A stretch of 64,000 nucleotides of DNA from the NCBI GenBank assembly GCA_052161605.1, contig CP197409.1; one strand, written 5' to 3'. A program made the position numbers and the translations under genes. Below the pieces are notes generated by a model, which saw only the letters and a program-made list of their open reading frames with translations, searched no databases and was not told the origin of the DNA. The DNA comes from JBKCUI01 sp052161605 (GTDB lineage Bacteria; Planctomycetota; Planctomycetia; Pirellulales; Pirellulaceae). This document shows positions 1 through 8,855 of the stretch, piece by piece; within the stretch, counting starts at the first letter, position 1, and each line of letters starts with the position of its first letter.

Positions 1-1
1 A

Positions 2-595
2 GAGGACCGTCGCTTTCCCGATTTTACAGCTGACATCTCAGTTCAACGAGATCGGCTGCTGATGCAAGCCGGGTTTGTATCGCCTGTTGGCCATGAGTCG
101 GACTTTACTAGTCAACTCGCAGCCTCAGATACTTATGAAGCGTTGCGAAAAGGGGCCGAACCGTTGACACTGCTCCATGTTACGGTCACGCCCGATTTGA
201 ATGTTGAGATAGAGCTAATTCGCGCTCCTGAAAAAGTCGTGCAGCATCGGTCTCATCGATTTTTAGTTTCGATCCATAACCAAGCTCGTGTCAAGCAGCA
301 GCTTATCATAGAGGCATCAGATCCTTCGCCCGTCGCTGATTCGCTGAACGAAGCCGGACATCAGTGCTTCGCGGGGATACTTGAGAATCTATTGTCGAGC
401 TCGTGGCTTTCCGGAGATGAGCACGAATGGAAACTGCTTGAGTTGCGATGTGATGAGCTGGGAACGCAGGAAATCCAGATTCGAGCAAGATTGCCGAATG
501 ATCGGGCCGAAACCGTTCCACCAGCGACAGCCGCATGGTCTGTGCTATGCGTGCCGCGTACGGAGTTTCGACGTCTTCTCAGTCCAGTGCCATAA
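2..595 (+). CDS. C-terminal part of an unrecognised protein, cut by the window edge
   Basis: The reading frame is open from base 2 to a TAA at 593-595. An ATG at 62 exists, but the frame continues upstream without a stop, so the true start probably lies outside the window. About 197 residues are visible. They are soluble in character, with alternating hydrophobic residues suggestive of beta strands (for example VHVTVTPDLNVEIELI-like stretches) and no membrane segment, repeat or catalytic motif that I recognise. I assign no function. The next gene is on the opposite strand and converges with it. Confidence 0.6.
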   Translation, partial: EDRRFPDFTADISVQRDRLLMQAGFVSPVGHESDFTSQLAASDTYEALRKGAEPLTLLHVTVTPDLNVEIELIRAPEKVVQHRSHRFLVSIHNQARVKQQLIIEASDPSPVADSLNEAGHQCFAGILENLLSSSWLSGDEHEWKLLELRCDELGTQEIQIRARLPNDRAETVPPATAAWSVLCVPRTEFRRLLSPVP

Positions 596-747
596 CGTCT
601 TTTGCCTGCATGTCGAAATCGATTCGACATGATTTTCTGTTCTCGAAGAATGCATTTTGGCAATTCCTCTAAAAACAACTATCGCTCTTTCGTGTGCTTC
701 CGAAACATTCGGTCGAATTGGATTCGGTGAATTTCGCTTCCAGTCCT

Positions 748-772
748 ATCTTCTTACCTCCATCTTCTTACC
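748..772. repeat. 25-bp repeat copy 1, left flank of the GxxExxY gene
   Basis: This 25-bp sequence contains the core TCTTCTTACC twice, separated by TCCA. It is identical to the reverse complement of 1608-1632 and differs at one base from 1644-1668. Both this copy and the 1644-1668 copy are preceded by CCT. It lies 11 bp past the stop codon of the 783-1577 gene. Confidence 0.85.
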
Positions 773-782
773 AAACTCCAAA

Positions 783-1577
783 CTACCCCCTTCGCCGAAC
801 AGACTTCAAAACCAATTCTTCATGCCCAATGTTGATCCAATGAATAGTATCAAGCGGACTAAAATGGATCAGTCGAGCGAGCTGATCCTCATATTGATCT
901 GATTCTCGAGTCATGGCTGTTACCCTAAATGCCGAGTTCGGAGTCGCAAGGTGGAATCGCTGATTACCCAAGTTAACTCCCTTGCGACATAACGGAAGTC
1001 TCACTTCAACCACGTCTTCACCACCAAGCAACTCGATAATCGCCTCACGGTAGAGTGACAATGACAGTGACGTCCTCCAATCGCGAAGCAAACCGAGAAT
1101 CAGTTGTTTAAATTGGTCGTCGCCGCAGTATTGATGGTCAACGAATCGAAACGTGCGACGTTGAGCTGTCCGAAAGGGAGCGTTGACGAATTGAAACGTG
1201 ATTTTCGGACTTCCAAAGTTCAGTAGTTTACCCCGAGGTAAATCGAGTAAAAACAGATAGTTGAGCAATTGCCCGATGTGAGCCTCTGAAATGGCGTTGA
1301 CGACTTTTAGCTCATACACGCCTCGACCTGCCACGAGCAAATCCAGATAAAACGATTTGGTAAAGTGATCGAAGGAAGCAACGATTTCGAGTTCCCGCTG
1401 GACTTCAATTCCCTCGCTACGCAGTCGTTCAGCAAGATCATTTTGATAAATCCGTTCATCTGCCAATCGGCCCAATTCATTCTGAGAATCAAACGCATGA
1501 CGCATGACTAAATAGTCAAGGTCTCGGAATTCTTCTGTCGAAAGAGGTTCGATAGGGACGTTGCAGCGGACTGGCAT
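783..1577 (-). CDS. GxxExxY family protein (PD-(D/E)XK nuclease-like)
   Basis: A 264-residue protein starting at ATG 1577. Its first half matches the GxxExxY family as I know it: an ELG-RLADERIY segment at residues 34-44 (the G...E..Y signature, here with two extra residues), then Asp79 and a Glu89-Leu-Lys91 pair, spaced as in a PD-(D/E)XK active site, then the family-typical AHIGQLLNYLFLL and LLNFGS. The second half (about 125-264) is longer than in minimal members and unassigned. GxxExxY genes are often multicopy in planctomycete genomes, and their cellular role is not established. The gene is isolated and bracketed by copies of a 25-bp repeat (748-772, 1608-1632, 1644-1668), suggesting a mobile or repeat-associated cassette. 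Nuclease activity is inferred only from the fold. Confidence 0.8.
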   Translation of the reverse strand: MPVRCNVPIEPLSTEEFRDLDYLVMRHAFDSQNELGRLADERIYQNDLAERLRSEGIEVQRELEIVASFDHFTKSFYLDLLVAGRGVYELKVVNAISEAHIGQLLNYLFLLDLPRGKLLNFGSPKITFQFVNAPFRTAQRRTFRFVDHQYCGDDQFKQLILGLLRDWRTSLSLSLYREAIIELLGGEDVVEVRLPLCRKGVNLGNQRFHLATPNSAFRVTAMTRESDQYEDQLARLIHFSPLDTIHWINIGHEELVLKSVRRRG

Positions 1578-1607
1578 TGGACTCTTTAGATTATTGGGGA
1601 AGAGGAA

Positions 1608-1668
1608 GGTAAGAAGATGGAGGTAAGAAGATCTCGCGTGCCTATCTTCTTACCTCCATTTTCTTACC
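1608..1668. repeat. Inverted pair of the 25-bp repeat, right flank of the GxxExxY gene
   Basis: Arms at 1608-1632 and 1644-1668 are reverse complements over 25 bp with one mismatch, which would be a G-U pair in RNA. They enclose an 11-base loop. The right arm is a direct copy of 748-772. The pair lies about 30 bp upstream of the 783-1577 gene's start, so it could act as a hairpin in a leader transcript or as the terminus of a mobile unit. Confidence 0.85.
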
Positions 1669-1787
1669 TACCCCAAACCAAATTTGATTCAACATATCAG
1701 TCATCTTTCTTTGAAGCTGGAGACGCGGAGAGCGCCTCTGCGTTTCCGTACCATGCGTGCCAACCGGACTAAGTTCCTGCATGAACC

Positions 1788-3422
1788 TTAATATGACGCC
1801 TTCAAATCAAAGCTCTCACCTGTCCGGTAGGTTTTATAATACGACTTCCAATCAGTTGATTCCTCGCCGCCAGGCATATCGGAGGTGACAATGTGGACTG
1901 CCGAATCGCCAATCACCTTGGCGGTATGGCCGCGAACGACTAGGGCCGTGCTTTCATCGATCCCGATTCCCACTAGCTTCGGATGAGTGCGAACAACAGG
2001 CACCAAATCCGGGAAACGATTTCGCTGCGCAAAGTGTTGGTCGATGGCGACTCCTGGCAGGAAGCCAAATCCCCGCTCATACCCCTCGGCCATCATGACT
2101 GTGTTGCCCAGCGGGTGGCCTCGCACTAAAAACTCACCCTGGATGGTTGCGCCTGCTGAACTGCCACCGATTACACCTCCACGCTCCAGCACCTTGTGAA
2201 ACAATTCAAGGGCATTCGTACCCGCATAGGCGTCAACAAAATTCCACTGTCTACCCCCATCGAACCAGACGCCGGTCGCTTTTTCCAATGCGGTTTGGAA
2301 CTCGGGTGTGTTCACTTCGTCAGGGCCTGTTTGTGTCAACACTTCAATCGATGCTACCTGACGACGTTGCAGAAATGACGGCACGCTTGCTCGAACTTGC
2401 GCTTTCGGGACAGCGGTTGGCAGAACAACCCAATGCGCCTTATCACCGCCCGACAATTCGATCATTTCATTAACAACAGATCGAGGCATGCCTCCCCCAC
2501 CTACAATCACGAGAGCACCGTTACTCACCTCTGGAGTGCCCAGCGGGATCCCAGGATCGCAATCCGATTTCCGTGTTTCGGCCGCTCTTAGCCATTGCAC
2601 CAGATCGAGCCGCGGCCCAGGCTCAACTCTTCTTACCGTTTCCTCTCGATAGGAGCATTTGCCGAGAACAAGAGTCACAGCCCCGTTGCCGAGAACTCGC
2701 ATCGATCGGCCCTCGACGAACAATGCCGTTTGTTCGTCAATTCCGATACCTACTAAGCCAGGATTCTGAGCAACAGCTGCCTGCAGTCTGGACAGTCGTG
2801 ATCGTTCGGTGAAATGTTGATCCAAAATGGAACCAGGAAGCAGATCGAGTCCCGTTGACATAACGGGCTTTTCACGGCCCGAGGCTATCATCGCGCGACT
2901 CATGATAGCGGCTCCGGCAGAACTGCCTCCAATGATACCTCCTCTTTTGAGCAAACCCTGCATGCTCGACTCAACCATGGTCCCAGCATAGGCATCGGCG
3001 AGACGACTCTGCACGCCACCTGAAATCCAAATGGCTTGGCATTGGTCTATCGACTTCGCCAAATCTTCGAGATCGATCGGAGTTGCGTCATCTTGATGCG
3101 CGGCATTAAAGTTTGTCAGGCCATTTTCGGCGAGCCACTCCATGGCACTCTTCTCGGCTTGGTGGGGCTCCTTAGAAGCCGTTCCAATGACAACCACGTT
3201 CTTCGGTTCCGGCACATTTTGGACAAAGCTCTTTATCACAGAATCTGGTAGGCGACCGCCACCACCGATTAGTAGCTTGCCCACAATACCTTCGGGAGAA
3301 ACTATAGGCAAAGTGAACGCATCATCTGCACGACAAACAAGACCGCTCGATATCCACAAAAACCATATCCCAACAAGACTTGCACAGAAACTTGACCTAC
3401 AACGCGTGACGCGGAAACACAC
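1788..3422 (-). CDS. Secreted tandem cyanophycinase-like (peptidase S51) protein with two catalytic domains
   Basis: This 544-residue protein starts at GTG 3422, with GGAG about 8 bases upstream. A signal peptide (about 1-32) precedes two homologous halves. Half one (about 45-260) has ISGGVQ at 133-138, GGSSAGA at 165-171 with the probable nucleophile Ser168, DQHF at 201-204 and GIGIDE at 225-230. Half two (about 300-520) has FDGGRQ at 387-392, GGSSAGA at 419-425 with Ser422, DQHF at 461-464 and GIGIDE at 485-490. Known cyanophycinases are single-domain exopeptidases that release beta-Asp-Arg dipeptides from cyanophycin. Both halves keep the motifs, so both may be active. The true substrate is unknown, and export argues for an extracellular or periplasmic isoaspartyl-type peptide. 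Confidence 0.85.
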   Translation of the reverse strand: MCFRVTRCRSSFCASLVGIWFLWISSGLVCRADDAFTLPIVSPEGIVGKLLIGGGGRLPDSVIKSFVQNVPEPKNVVVIGTASKEPHQAEKSAMEWLAENGLTNFNAAHQDDATPIDLEDLAKSIDQCQAIWISGGVQSRLADAYAGTMVESSMQGLLKRGGIIGGSSAGAAIMSRAMIASGREKPVMSTGLDLLPGSILDQHFTERSRLSRLQAAVAQNPGLVGIGIDEQTALFVEGRSMRVLGNGAVTLVLGKCSYREETVRRVEPGPRLDLVQWLRAAETRKSDCDPGIPLGTPEVSNGALVIVGGGGMPRSVVNEMIELSGGDKAHWVVLPTAVPKAQVRASVPSFLQRRQVASIEVLTQTGPDEVNTPEFQTALEKATGVWFDGGRQWNFVDAYAGTNALELFHKVLERGGVIGGSSAGATIQGEFLVRGHPLGNTVMMAEGYERGFGFLPGVAIDQHFAQRNRFPDLVPVVRTHPKLVGIGIDESTALVVRGHTAKVIGDSAVHIVTSDMPGGEESTDWKSYYKTYRTGESFDLKASY

Positions 3423-3853
3423 GAGCTTTTCTCCATCATAGTGTAAGGGGGATCAGGCGATTGGACGATCGGGCGTTTGATTAGCATAATGGATTCGCAG
3501 CATCGAAAACGGGAAAGCGGAGATTTCTGGAAAGAAGTCCATCAGACGCTAGCCAAATGCAATTCTACCGCAACTCACTTTTGGAATGCACGTGCCTCGC
3601 TTGCAGGAAACCTAACGATCCGCTGGACGAGCCAGCGGGATTCACTTGCGTACCAGCCAGCGTTAATCCGGCACTTCTTCTGCCGCTCACCTTTTACCAA
3701 CCAGAAATTTCTCAGTACCCATTCAACACGCCATCGTCTATAATCTAATGAGGTGGACCTGCCCCCTCCAGATTTCCTCCCCGCCAAACACGGTTCACCA
3801 CCAATCACACTCCCCCCTACCGAACCTACCTACGAGCGACTGCTTGCCGTGAT
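3423..3853. other. 431-bp intergenic region between divergent genes
   Basis: This region separates the minus-strand cyanophycinase-like gene from the plus-strand DUF1592 gene. Both genes' promoters should lie here. I found no convincing sigma-70 box pair, hairpin or small gene. Short open frames (for example 3477-3743) have compositions unlike the neighbouring proteins and no recognisable motif. Confidence 0.6.
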
Positions 3854-5773
3854 ATGAATCCTTTTTTTACCAATGTGTCTCTACGCTGTTGGTTAGCTCT
3901 GCGTTACTCATGGCTGATTGTCTGCTTGGTACCGTTGTGTGCCCCGTGTGCAGTCAACGCTGACGATGATGCAGCATGGGCCAAATGGCGTTCGACCTAC
4001 GAGTCACGCGTCCTGCCAATCATCAAAGCCAAATGCAGTTCTTGTCATAATGAGGAGAATGCCGAGGGGGAGCTCAACTTAGCCAAGTTTGAGAACGGAG
4101 ACTTGGCTCAAAAAGCGGGTGACATGTGGGAGCGTGTTGCCAAGCGTGTCAGGCAAAACGAAATGCCGCCACCCGATAGCCCCGGCCTAAACGATAGGGA
4201 AAAAAGTGCTTTTCATCGTTGGGTCGATTCTCGCCCTCGCGAAGACCTTTGCGATCAGATTGCTACCGATGAAACGCAGAGCTGGTATCGTGGCTACGTG
4301 ATGAGTCGAAGGCTGTCTCGATACGAATACGGCAATGCGATTTACGATCTAGTCGGCCTCAGACTCTCAGAAGACGATTTGCCCCCTGAAGATGGTGCTG
4401 GCGGCGAGGGGTTTGATACTGCAGGGGATTCACTCTTCACCTCCTCAATCCACTTGGAGGCTTACATGCGAGCCAGCGACCAGGCAGCAACGCACTGGCT
4501 CGCTTCCCATCGTGCGGATCTCGATCGGGCAACAGATATCTTCGCGGAATGGATCGAGCCATTTGCGAAACGTGCATGGCGTAGACCGCTCGTCGATGTG
4601 GACCGGCAAAGATTGCGACAGCTTTACGACGTAGTGAACCAGCAAACCAGTAGCCCGGAGAGAGCGACCAAACAGACGTTGATGGCGGTGATTCTATCAC
4701 CGAATTTTCTATTCTTGGTCGAATCAGACTCTGGTGCACTCGGAGTGCAAAGGCTGTCACCGCATCAATTCGCAGCCAGGATGGCGATCTTGGTATGGTC
4801 CTCGATCCCAGACGAAGCCTTGCTCGAGGCTGCCGACCAAGGAACTATATTCGAGCCAGAGGTTATCAAGGCTCACCTGCGTCGCATGTTGGATGATCCT
4901 CGCTCACGGGCTCTTGGAGAGAATTTTGGCCTGCAATGGTTGGGACTCCGCGACTTTCTGCAAACGAAACCAGATTCGTCCCTCTACCCTGATTACACGC
5001 TCGAACTTGCTCGCGATGCCCAGGAAGAAACCATTCGCTTCATCGCTAATGTTTTTCAAAATGATCGCCCACTAACAGACTTGATCGATGCCGAGTACAC
5101 GTTCTTGAGCGCTCGACTAGCTCAGCATTACGGGATTGACTACCCCGAGGAGTCCGACTGGCAACAAGTGGGCATCAGCCAACCGGTCACTCAGGAACGA
5201 GGCGGGATTCTTACGATGGTCAGCACCCTTACCAAGTCCTCGTATCCCGGTCGGACCAGCCCCGTGCTGCGAGGACGCTGGATATTGGAGGACATCCTAG
5301 GCTCGCGAGTTCCTCCTCCACCGCCGAACGTTCCCGCGTTGGAAGAAGTCGATCATGCGGAGGCTCAATTAACTCTACGAGAGAAGCTGGAATTGCATCG
5401 TCAAAAGCCCGAATGTGCGTCTTGTCACGATCGTATGGACCCGCTCGGGTTTGGGCTGGAGAACTACGATGCGATCGGTCGATGGAGAACGGAGGATAAC
5501 GGTTTGCCGCTCGATACGCGAGGCACCTTGCCATCGGGTGAGTCATTCAATGGCCCGCTCGAATTGAAGCGATTATTATTGAGTCGCAAAGACGAGTTCC
5601 AGCGGCACTTTGTACGCAAAATGACAGGGTTCGCCATGGGGCGAGAATTGAACAAATTCGATCAGTGCATCATTGATCGAAGCATGCAGCGATTGAACGA
5701 GGAGCAACGAGCCTCCGTAATACTCGAAGAGATCCTGCTATCCTACGCCTTCCAGCATCGGTACTTTCACTAA
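3854..5773 (+). CDS. DUF1592-family secreted cytochrome c-like protein
   Basis: A 639-residue protein with an N-terminal signal peptide (about 1-37). Visible order: a cytochrome c-like segment with heme motif CSSCH at 61-65 and MPPP at about 112; DUF1587 (about 150-215, RRLSRYEYGNAIYDL); DUF1595 (about 245-305, FAKRAWRRPL); DUF1592 (about 312-440, LSPHQFAARMA); DUF1588 (about 450-550) with a second heme motif CASCH at 521-525 followed by DRMDPLGFGLENYD; and DUF1585 at the C terminus. This set is characteristic of planctomycete exported proteins almost always encoded beside a DUF1552 protein, as here, with 24 bp between them. The biochemical role is unknown. Two CxxCH motifs imply covalent heme and redox work outside the cytoplasm, which is inference. 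Confidence 0.92.
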   Translation: MNPFFTNVSLRCWLALRYSWLIVCLVPLCAPCAVNADDDAAWAKWRSTYESRVLPIIKAKCSSCHNEENAEGELNLAKFENGDLAQKAGDMWERVAKRVRQNEMPPPDSPGLNDREKSAFHRWVDSRPREDLCDQIATDETQSWYRGYVMSRRLSRYEYGNAIYDLVGLRLSEDDLPPEDGAGGEGFDTAGDSLFTSSIHLEAYMRASDQAATHWLASHRADLDRATDIFAEWIEPFAKRAWRRPLVDVDRQRLRQLYDVVNQQTSSPERATKQTLMAVILSPNFLFLVESDSGALGVQRLSPHQFAARMAILVWSSIPDEALLEAADQGTIFEPEVIKAHLRRMLDDPRSRALGENFGLQWLGLRDFLQTKPDSSLYPDYTLELARDAQEETIRFIANVFQNDRPLTDLIDAEYTFLSARLAQHYGIDYPEESDWQQVGISQPVTQERGGILTMVSTLTKSSYPGRTSPVLRGRWILEDILGSRVPPPPPNVPALEEVDHAEAQLTLREKLELHRQKPECASCHDRMDPLGFGLENYDAIGRWRTEDNGLPLDTRGTLPSGESFNGPLELKRLLLSRKDEFQRHFVRKMTGFAMGRELNKFDQCIIDRSMQRLNEEQRASVILEEILLSYAFQHRYFH

Positions 5774-5797
5774 GGAATCTTGCAAGGAAACACTATT

Positions 5798-7168
5798 ATG
5801 AACGATTCACCATCAGCAAGACTTGCCGTGGGCCGACGAAGGTTCTTAAGAGGATGCAGCGTTGCACTTGCGCTGCCTTGGTTGGAATCGCTGGCCACGC
5901 GATCGGCTTCGGCTGCAACATCAGCAGTGAGTGGATTGGCGAAACCGCCAGTGCGTGCGGGCTTCATCTACTTTCCCAATGGCGTCTGGGAAAAGGCTTG
6001 GGTGCCACAAGCGACTGGCACCGATTATGAGCTCAGCCCTTCGCTGCGTCCGCTGCAAGATGTCAAGTCGGACGTGCTGGTTCTGTCGGGGCTGGACAAA
6101 AAGAATAGCCATGGCGGAGATGGTCACTATGCCAAAACCGCGAATTTTCTGACTGGCATGCCAGTAGCTAAAACAACGGGACGAGATGTCAGCAGCGGCG
6201 GCATTTCCGTTGACCAACTCATTGCCGAGAAGTTTTCCGGTCAGACCCCGTTGCCGTCGCTGGAGCTCGGAACCGAACCGGTGATCAGCGGCATCGATAG
6301 CAACGTTGGGTACACACGTTTGTATGGCTCGTATATCTCATGGCAATCAGCCAACCGGCCTGTAGCCAAGGAGATCAATCCGAGGCTGGTTTACGAGCGA
6401 TTGTTTGGTCGCAAACCGGGGGCAGCCGCTGAGTCGCCGGAGTCCTACAGCAATCTTCTCGACTTCGTGCTTGAGGATGCACGCAGTCTACGCGGACGAT
6501 TGGGACGGGATGATCAGTTCAAAATGGATGAGTACCTCGATTCGGTACGCGGCGTTGAGCAACGAATTGAGTATGCGACCAAGCGAGACCAGCGTGAGGC
6601 ATGGCAAGCGTCCATGTCGCCGGAAGAAATCGCGGCTGCGAAGCCCGGGGTGCCGGGAGAATTCCGGGACCACATCAGCATCATGATGGATCTCATGGTT
6701 CTGGCGTTCCAGTCCGACTCGACTCGGGTTTGTTCCTTTATGTTTGCCAACGATGTTTCTGGCAGAAACTTCTCTTTCGTCGATGGCGTGTCGGGAAGTC
6801 ACCACGAGTTATCACACCACGAAAACAACGAAACCAAGATTGCACAGTACCAGCGAATCAACGAGTGGCATACCGAGCAATTCGCGAGGATGCTTTTGAA
6901 AATGAAGTCGATTCGCGAGGGTGAGGGGACGCTGCTGGACAATACCATGATCGTCTTTGGTTCGAGCATGTCGGACGGTAATCGGCACGACCCAGACAAT
7001 TTGCCGATTTTGGTAGGTGGTCGAGGTGGTGGATCGCTTCAGACCGGCCAGCATATTGCGTTTGAAGGGATGGTGCCTTTGTGCAATTTGTATTTGACCA
7101 TGTTGCACAAGCTAGGAATCTCGGTAGAACAGTTCGGTGACAGCGATGGAGTCATCGCAGGCATTTAG
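5798..7168 (+). CDS. DUF1552-family exported protein
   Basis: A 456-residue protein. I chose ATG 5798 because AAGGAAA sits 7 bases upstream; an in-frame TTG at 5780 is less likely. The N terminus has a twin-arginine-type signal (GRRRFLRG followed by a hydrophobic stretch, ending near SASAATS). DUF1552 landmarks are visible: GFIYFPNGVW, SGLDKKNSHGGDGHY, FRDHISIMMDLMVLAFQSD and FGSSMSDGNRHD. DUF1552 proteins resemble DUF1501/sulfatase-like folds and are the constant partner of DUF1592 cytochromes. The Tat signal suggests folding, possibly with a cofactor, before export. The substrate is unknown. Confidence 0.92.
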   Translation: MNDSPSARLAVGRRRFLRGCSVALALPWLESLATRSASAATSAVSGLAKPPVRAGFIYFPNGVWEKAWVPQATGTDYELSPSLRPLQDVKSDVLVLSGLDKKNSHGGDGHYAKTANFLTGMPVAKTTGRDVSSGGISVDQLIAEKFSGQTPLPSLELGTEPVISGIDSNVGYTRLYGSYISWQSANRPVAKEINPRLVYERLFGRKPGAAAESPESYSNLLDFVLEDARSLRGRLGRDDQFKMDEYLDSVRGVEQRIEYATKRDQREAWQASMSPEEIAAAKPGVPGEFRDHISIMMDLMVLAFQSDSTRVCSFMFANDVSGRNFSFVDGVSGSHHELSHHENNETKIAQYQRINEWHTEQFARMLLKMKSIREGEGTLLDNTMIVFGSSMSDGNRHDPDNLPILVGGRGGGSLQTGQHIAFEGMVPLCNLYLTMLHKLGISVEQFGDSDGVIAGI

Positions 7169-7192
7169 CGGTTCAACTTAGCAGGAGCTAGC

Positions 7193-7537
7193 GTGGCGGA
7201 GACAATCTTTTCCAAAATCATTCGTGGAGAAATTCCAGCCAAGATCGTGCATGATGACGAACTTTGCTTAGCGTTTCACGATGTCTCGCCGCAAGCTCCG
7301 GTGCATGTTTTGGTGATTCCCAAGAAGCCGATCGAGTCTTTGGAGCATGCCAGCGATCAAGACGCCGCGGTGCTAGGTCATTTGCAGATTGTGGCCCAGC
7401 GGGTAGCTAGGCAGTTAGGAATTCACGAGTCCGGGTATCGTGTTGTCATGAACTGCGGTCGGGACGGTGGGCAATCAGTCCATCACATTCATTATCATGT
7501 ATTGGGAGGCCGCCCTTTAGCGTGGCCTCCGGGTTAA
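7193..7537 (+). CDS. HIT family nucleotide-binding protein (HinT-like)
   Basis: A 114-residue protein from GTG 7193, preceded by AGGAG 8 bases upstream, 24 bp after the DUF1552 gene. It shows the whole family pattern: IFSKIIRGEIPAKIV at the start, FHDVSPQAPVHVLVIPK in the middle, and the histidine triad H98-I-H100-Y-H102-V followed by LGGR. Length and motif order fit the HinT/PKCI branch, cytosolic hydrolases of purine nucleoside phosphoramidates in which the middle histidine is the nucleophile. It sits between exported proteins and probably shares their transcript, without an obvious functional link. Confidence 0.95.
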   Translation: MAETIFSKIIRGEIPAKIVHDDELCLAFHDVSPQAPVHVLVIPKKPIESLEHASDQDAAVLGHLQIVAQRVARQLGIHESGYRVVMNCGRDGGQSVHHIHYHVLGGRPLAWPPG

Positions 7538-7569
7538 ACGCCCACACCGAAAGACAAAGGTTTATTCTC

Positions 7570-8832
7570 ATGACGCGAAGTACGTTCTTTGGCCGAATAT
7601 CGCTAGCCGGACTGGGATTAGCGGCAAACTTTTGGTTTGCGTGTTCTTGTGGGCAGGCCGACGACTGGACTCGGTTTCGAGGGCCTAACGGCACTGGATT
7701 AGCTACATCCACGGTCGCGATTCCTTGGGCGACAAGCGATGTCACCAAGATCGACTTGATCGGTACCGGCCACGGCTCTCCAGCCGTTTGGAACAATCGC
7801 GTCTTTCTGATGTCTGCGGACCCAAACACGGGCGATCGCTTCCTGTTAGCGATCGATCCGAACACAGAAACCCAGTTGTGGAAAAGAGATTTTCAAGCTC
7901 GAACGCATTCGATGCACAGGTTTAACTCCTATGCGTCATCGACCCCATGTGTTGACGAAGAACGAGTTTATTCCACATGGGCCGATCCTGAACAAACGAT
8001 TGTAGTGGCCCTGGATCACGATGGCACGGAGGTTTGGCGGCGAGACTTCGGTCGCTATGTTTCGCAACATGGTTTTGCCACCTCTCCTATTTGCGTCGGC
8101 GAATTGTTGATTCTGCTCAATAGTCAGGATGCGGTGGAATTGCCACCTGGAGTAGAGCCCGGGCAAGATCGCATGATCGCCTTGGATCGACGAACCGGAA
8201 AAACGGTTTGGGAGACCGAGTTACCAACGTCCAAAGTGTGCTACGGAGTACCGTGTGTTTGGGACAATCCTGAAGGTAAGGAACTGGTTTGCAGTACGAC
8301 GTCGCAAGGCATGTTCGGCCTCGATTTGGCAACCGGCAGATTGCTTTGGAACCATCAATGCTTCAACGAACGGGTCTGTTCGTCTTCGATCCTGATTGGC
8401 GACACGCTTATTGGCACCCAAGGGTCATGGACTGGTAAAGGGAATGCGTTAGTCGCATTCGATCTGGCTAGCAAGAAAGAGCTTTACCGTGTCACCAAAT
8501 CTTGCCCCTACGTCCCGTCACCTGTTGCAAGCGGTGGGAATCTGTTTTTGTGGGGCGATGCTGGAGTTATAACTTGTGTTGATGCCTCGAGCGGCGAAAC
8601 TCGTTGGGTCAATCGTGTTCAGGGTGATTATTCTGGCTCGCCAGTCATTGTGAACGACAAATTGATAAACGTCTCCTCAGCGGGTGTGGTTCATATCCTC
8701 AAGGCGAGTGACGAGTTCGAACCGATCGGAGAGATTTCACTCGACGAAACGGTTCGTTCGACGCTTGTCCCAATGCAGGACAAGCTACTCATTCGTTCGG
8801 AGACTAGCTTGTTTGTCGTGAAAGGCAACTAG
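7570..8832 (+). CDS. Exported PQQ-like beta-propeller protein
   Basis: A 420-residue protein. ATG 7570 is preferred over an in-frame start at 7522 because AAAGG lies 9 bases upstream and a signal peptide (about 1-31, ending CSCGQADD) begins there; the earlier start would overlap the HIT gene. The mature part opens with DWTRFRGPNGTG, the typical first blade of planctomycete PQQ-like propellers, and repeats W-x-x-x blades such as TETQLWKRDF, GTEVWRRDF, KTVWETELP, GRLLWNHQC and GETRWVN. I see no PQQ dehydrogenase catalytic residues, so a binding or scaffolding role is more likely than enzymatic activity. It is the last gene of the 3854-8832 row. Confidence 0.9.
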   Translation: MTRSTFFGRISLAGLGLAANFWFACSCGQADDWTRFRGPNGTGLATSTVAIPWATSDVTKIDLIGTGHGSPAVWNNRVFLMSADPNTGDRFLLAIDPNTETQLWKRDFQARTHSMHRFNSYASSTPCVDEERVYSTWADPEQTIVVALDHDGTEVWRRDFGRYVSQHGFATSPICVGELLILLNSQDAVELPPGVEPGQDRMIALDRRTGKTVWETELPTSKVCYGVPCVWDNPEGKELVCSTTSQGMFGLDLATGRLLWNHQCFNERVCSSSILIGDTLIGTQGSWTGKGNALVAFDLASKKELYRVTKSCPYVPSPVASGGNLFLWGDAGVITCVDASSGETRWVNRVQGDYSGSPVIVNDKLINVSSAGVVHILKASDEFEPIGEISLDETVRSTLVPMQDKLLIRSETSLFVVKGN

Positions 8833-8836
8833 CAGT

Positions 8837-8848
8837 CTGAGATCTCAG
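8837..8848. terminator. 12-bp perfect palindrome between convergent stops
   Basis: CTGAGATCTCAG lies in the 23-bp gap between the convergent stop codons at 8832 and 8856. It has no T run and a forced small loop, so it is at most a weak terminator. It may equally be chance. Confidence 0.25.
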
Positions 8849-8855
8849 GCAATCA

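Noticed and set aside
1715..1752. Imperfect dyad GGAGACGCGGAGAGCG / CGCCTCTGCGTTTCC as a terminator
   Set aside because: Several mismatches and no T run. It could form a weak hairpin past the cyanophycinase-like gene, but support is too thin to list.
3477..3808. Overlapping short frames on both strands in the 431-bp intergenic region
   Set aside because: No Shine-Dalgarno site, no recognisable motif, and amino-acid composition unlike the surrounding genes.
5780..5797. Upstream TTG start for the DUF1552 gene
   Set aside because: A good Shine-Dalgarno site precedes ATG 5798, and the twin-arginine signal is correctly placed only from there.
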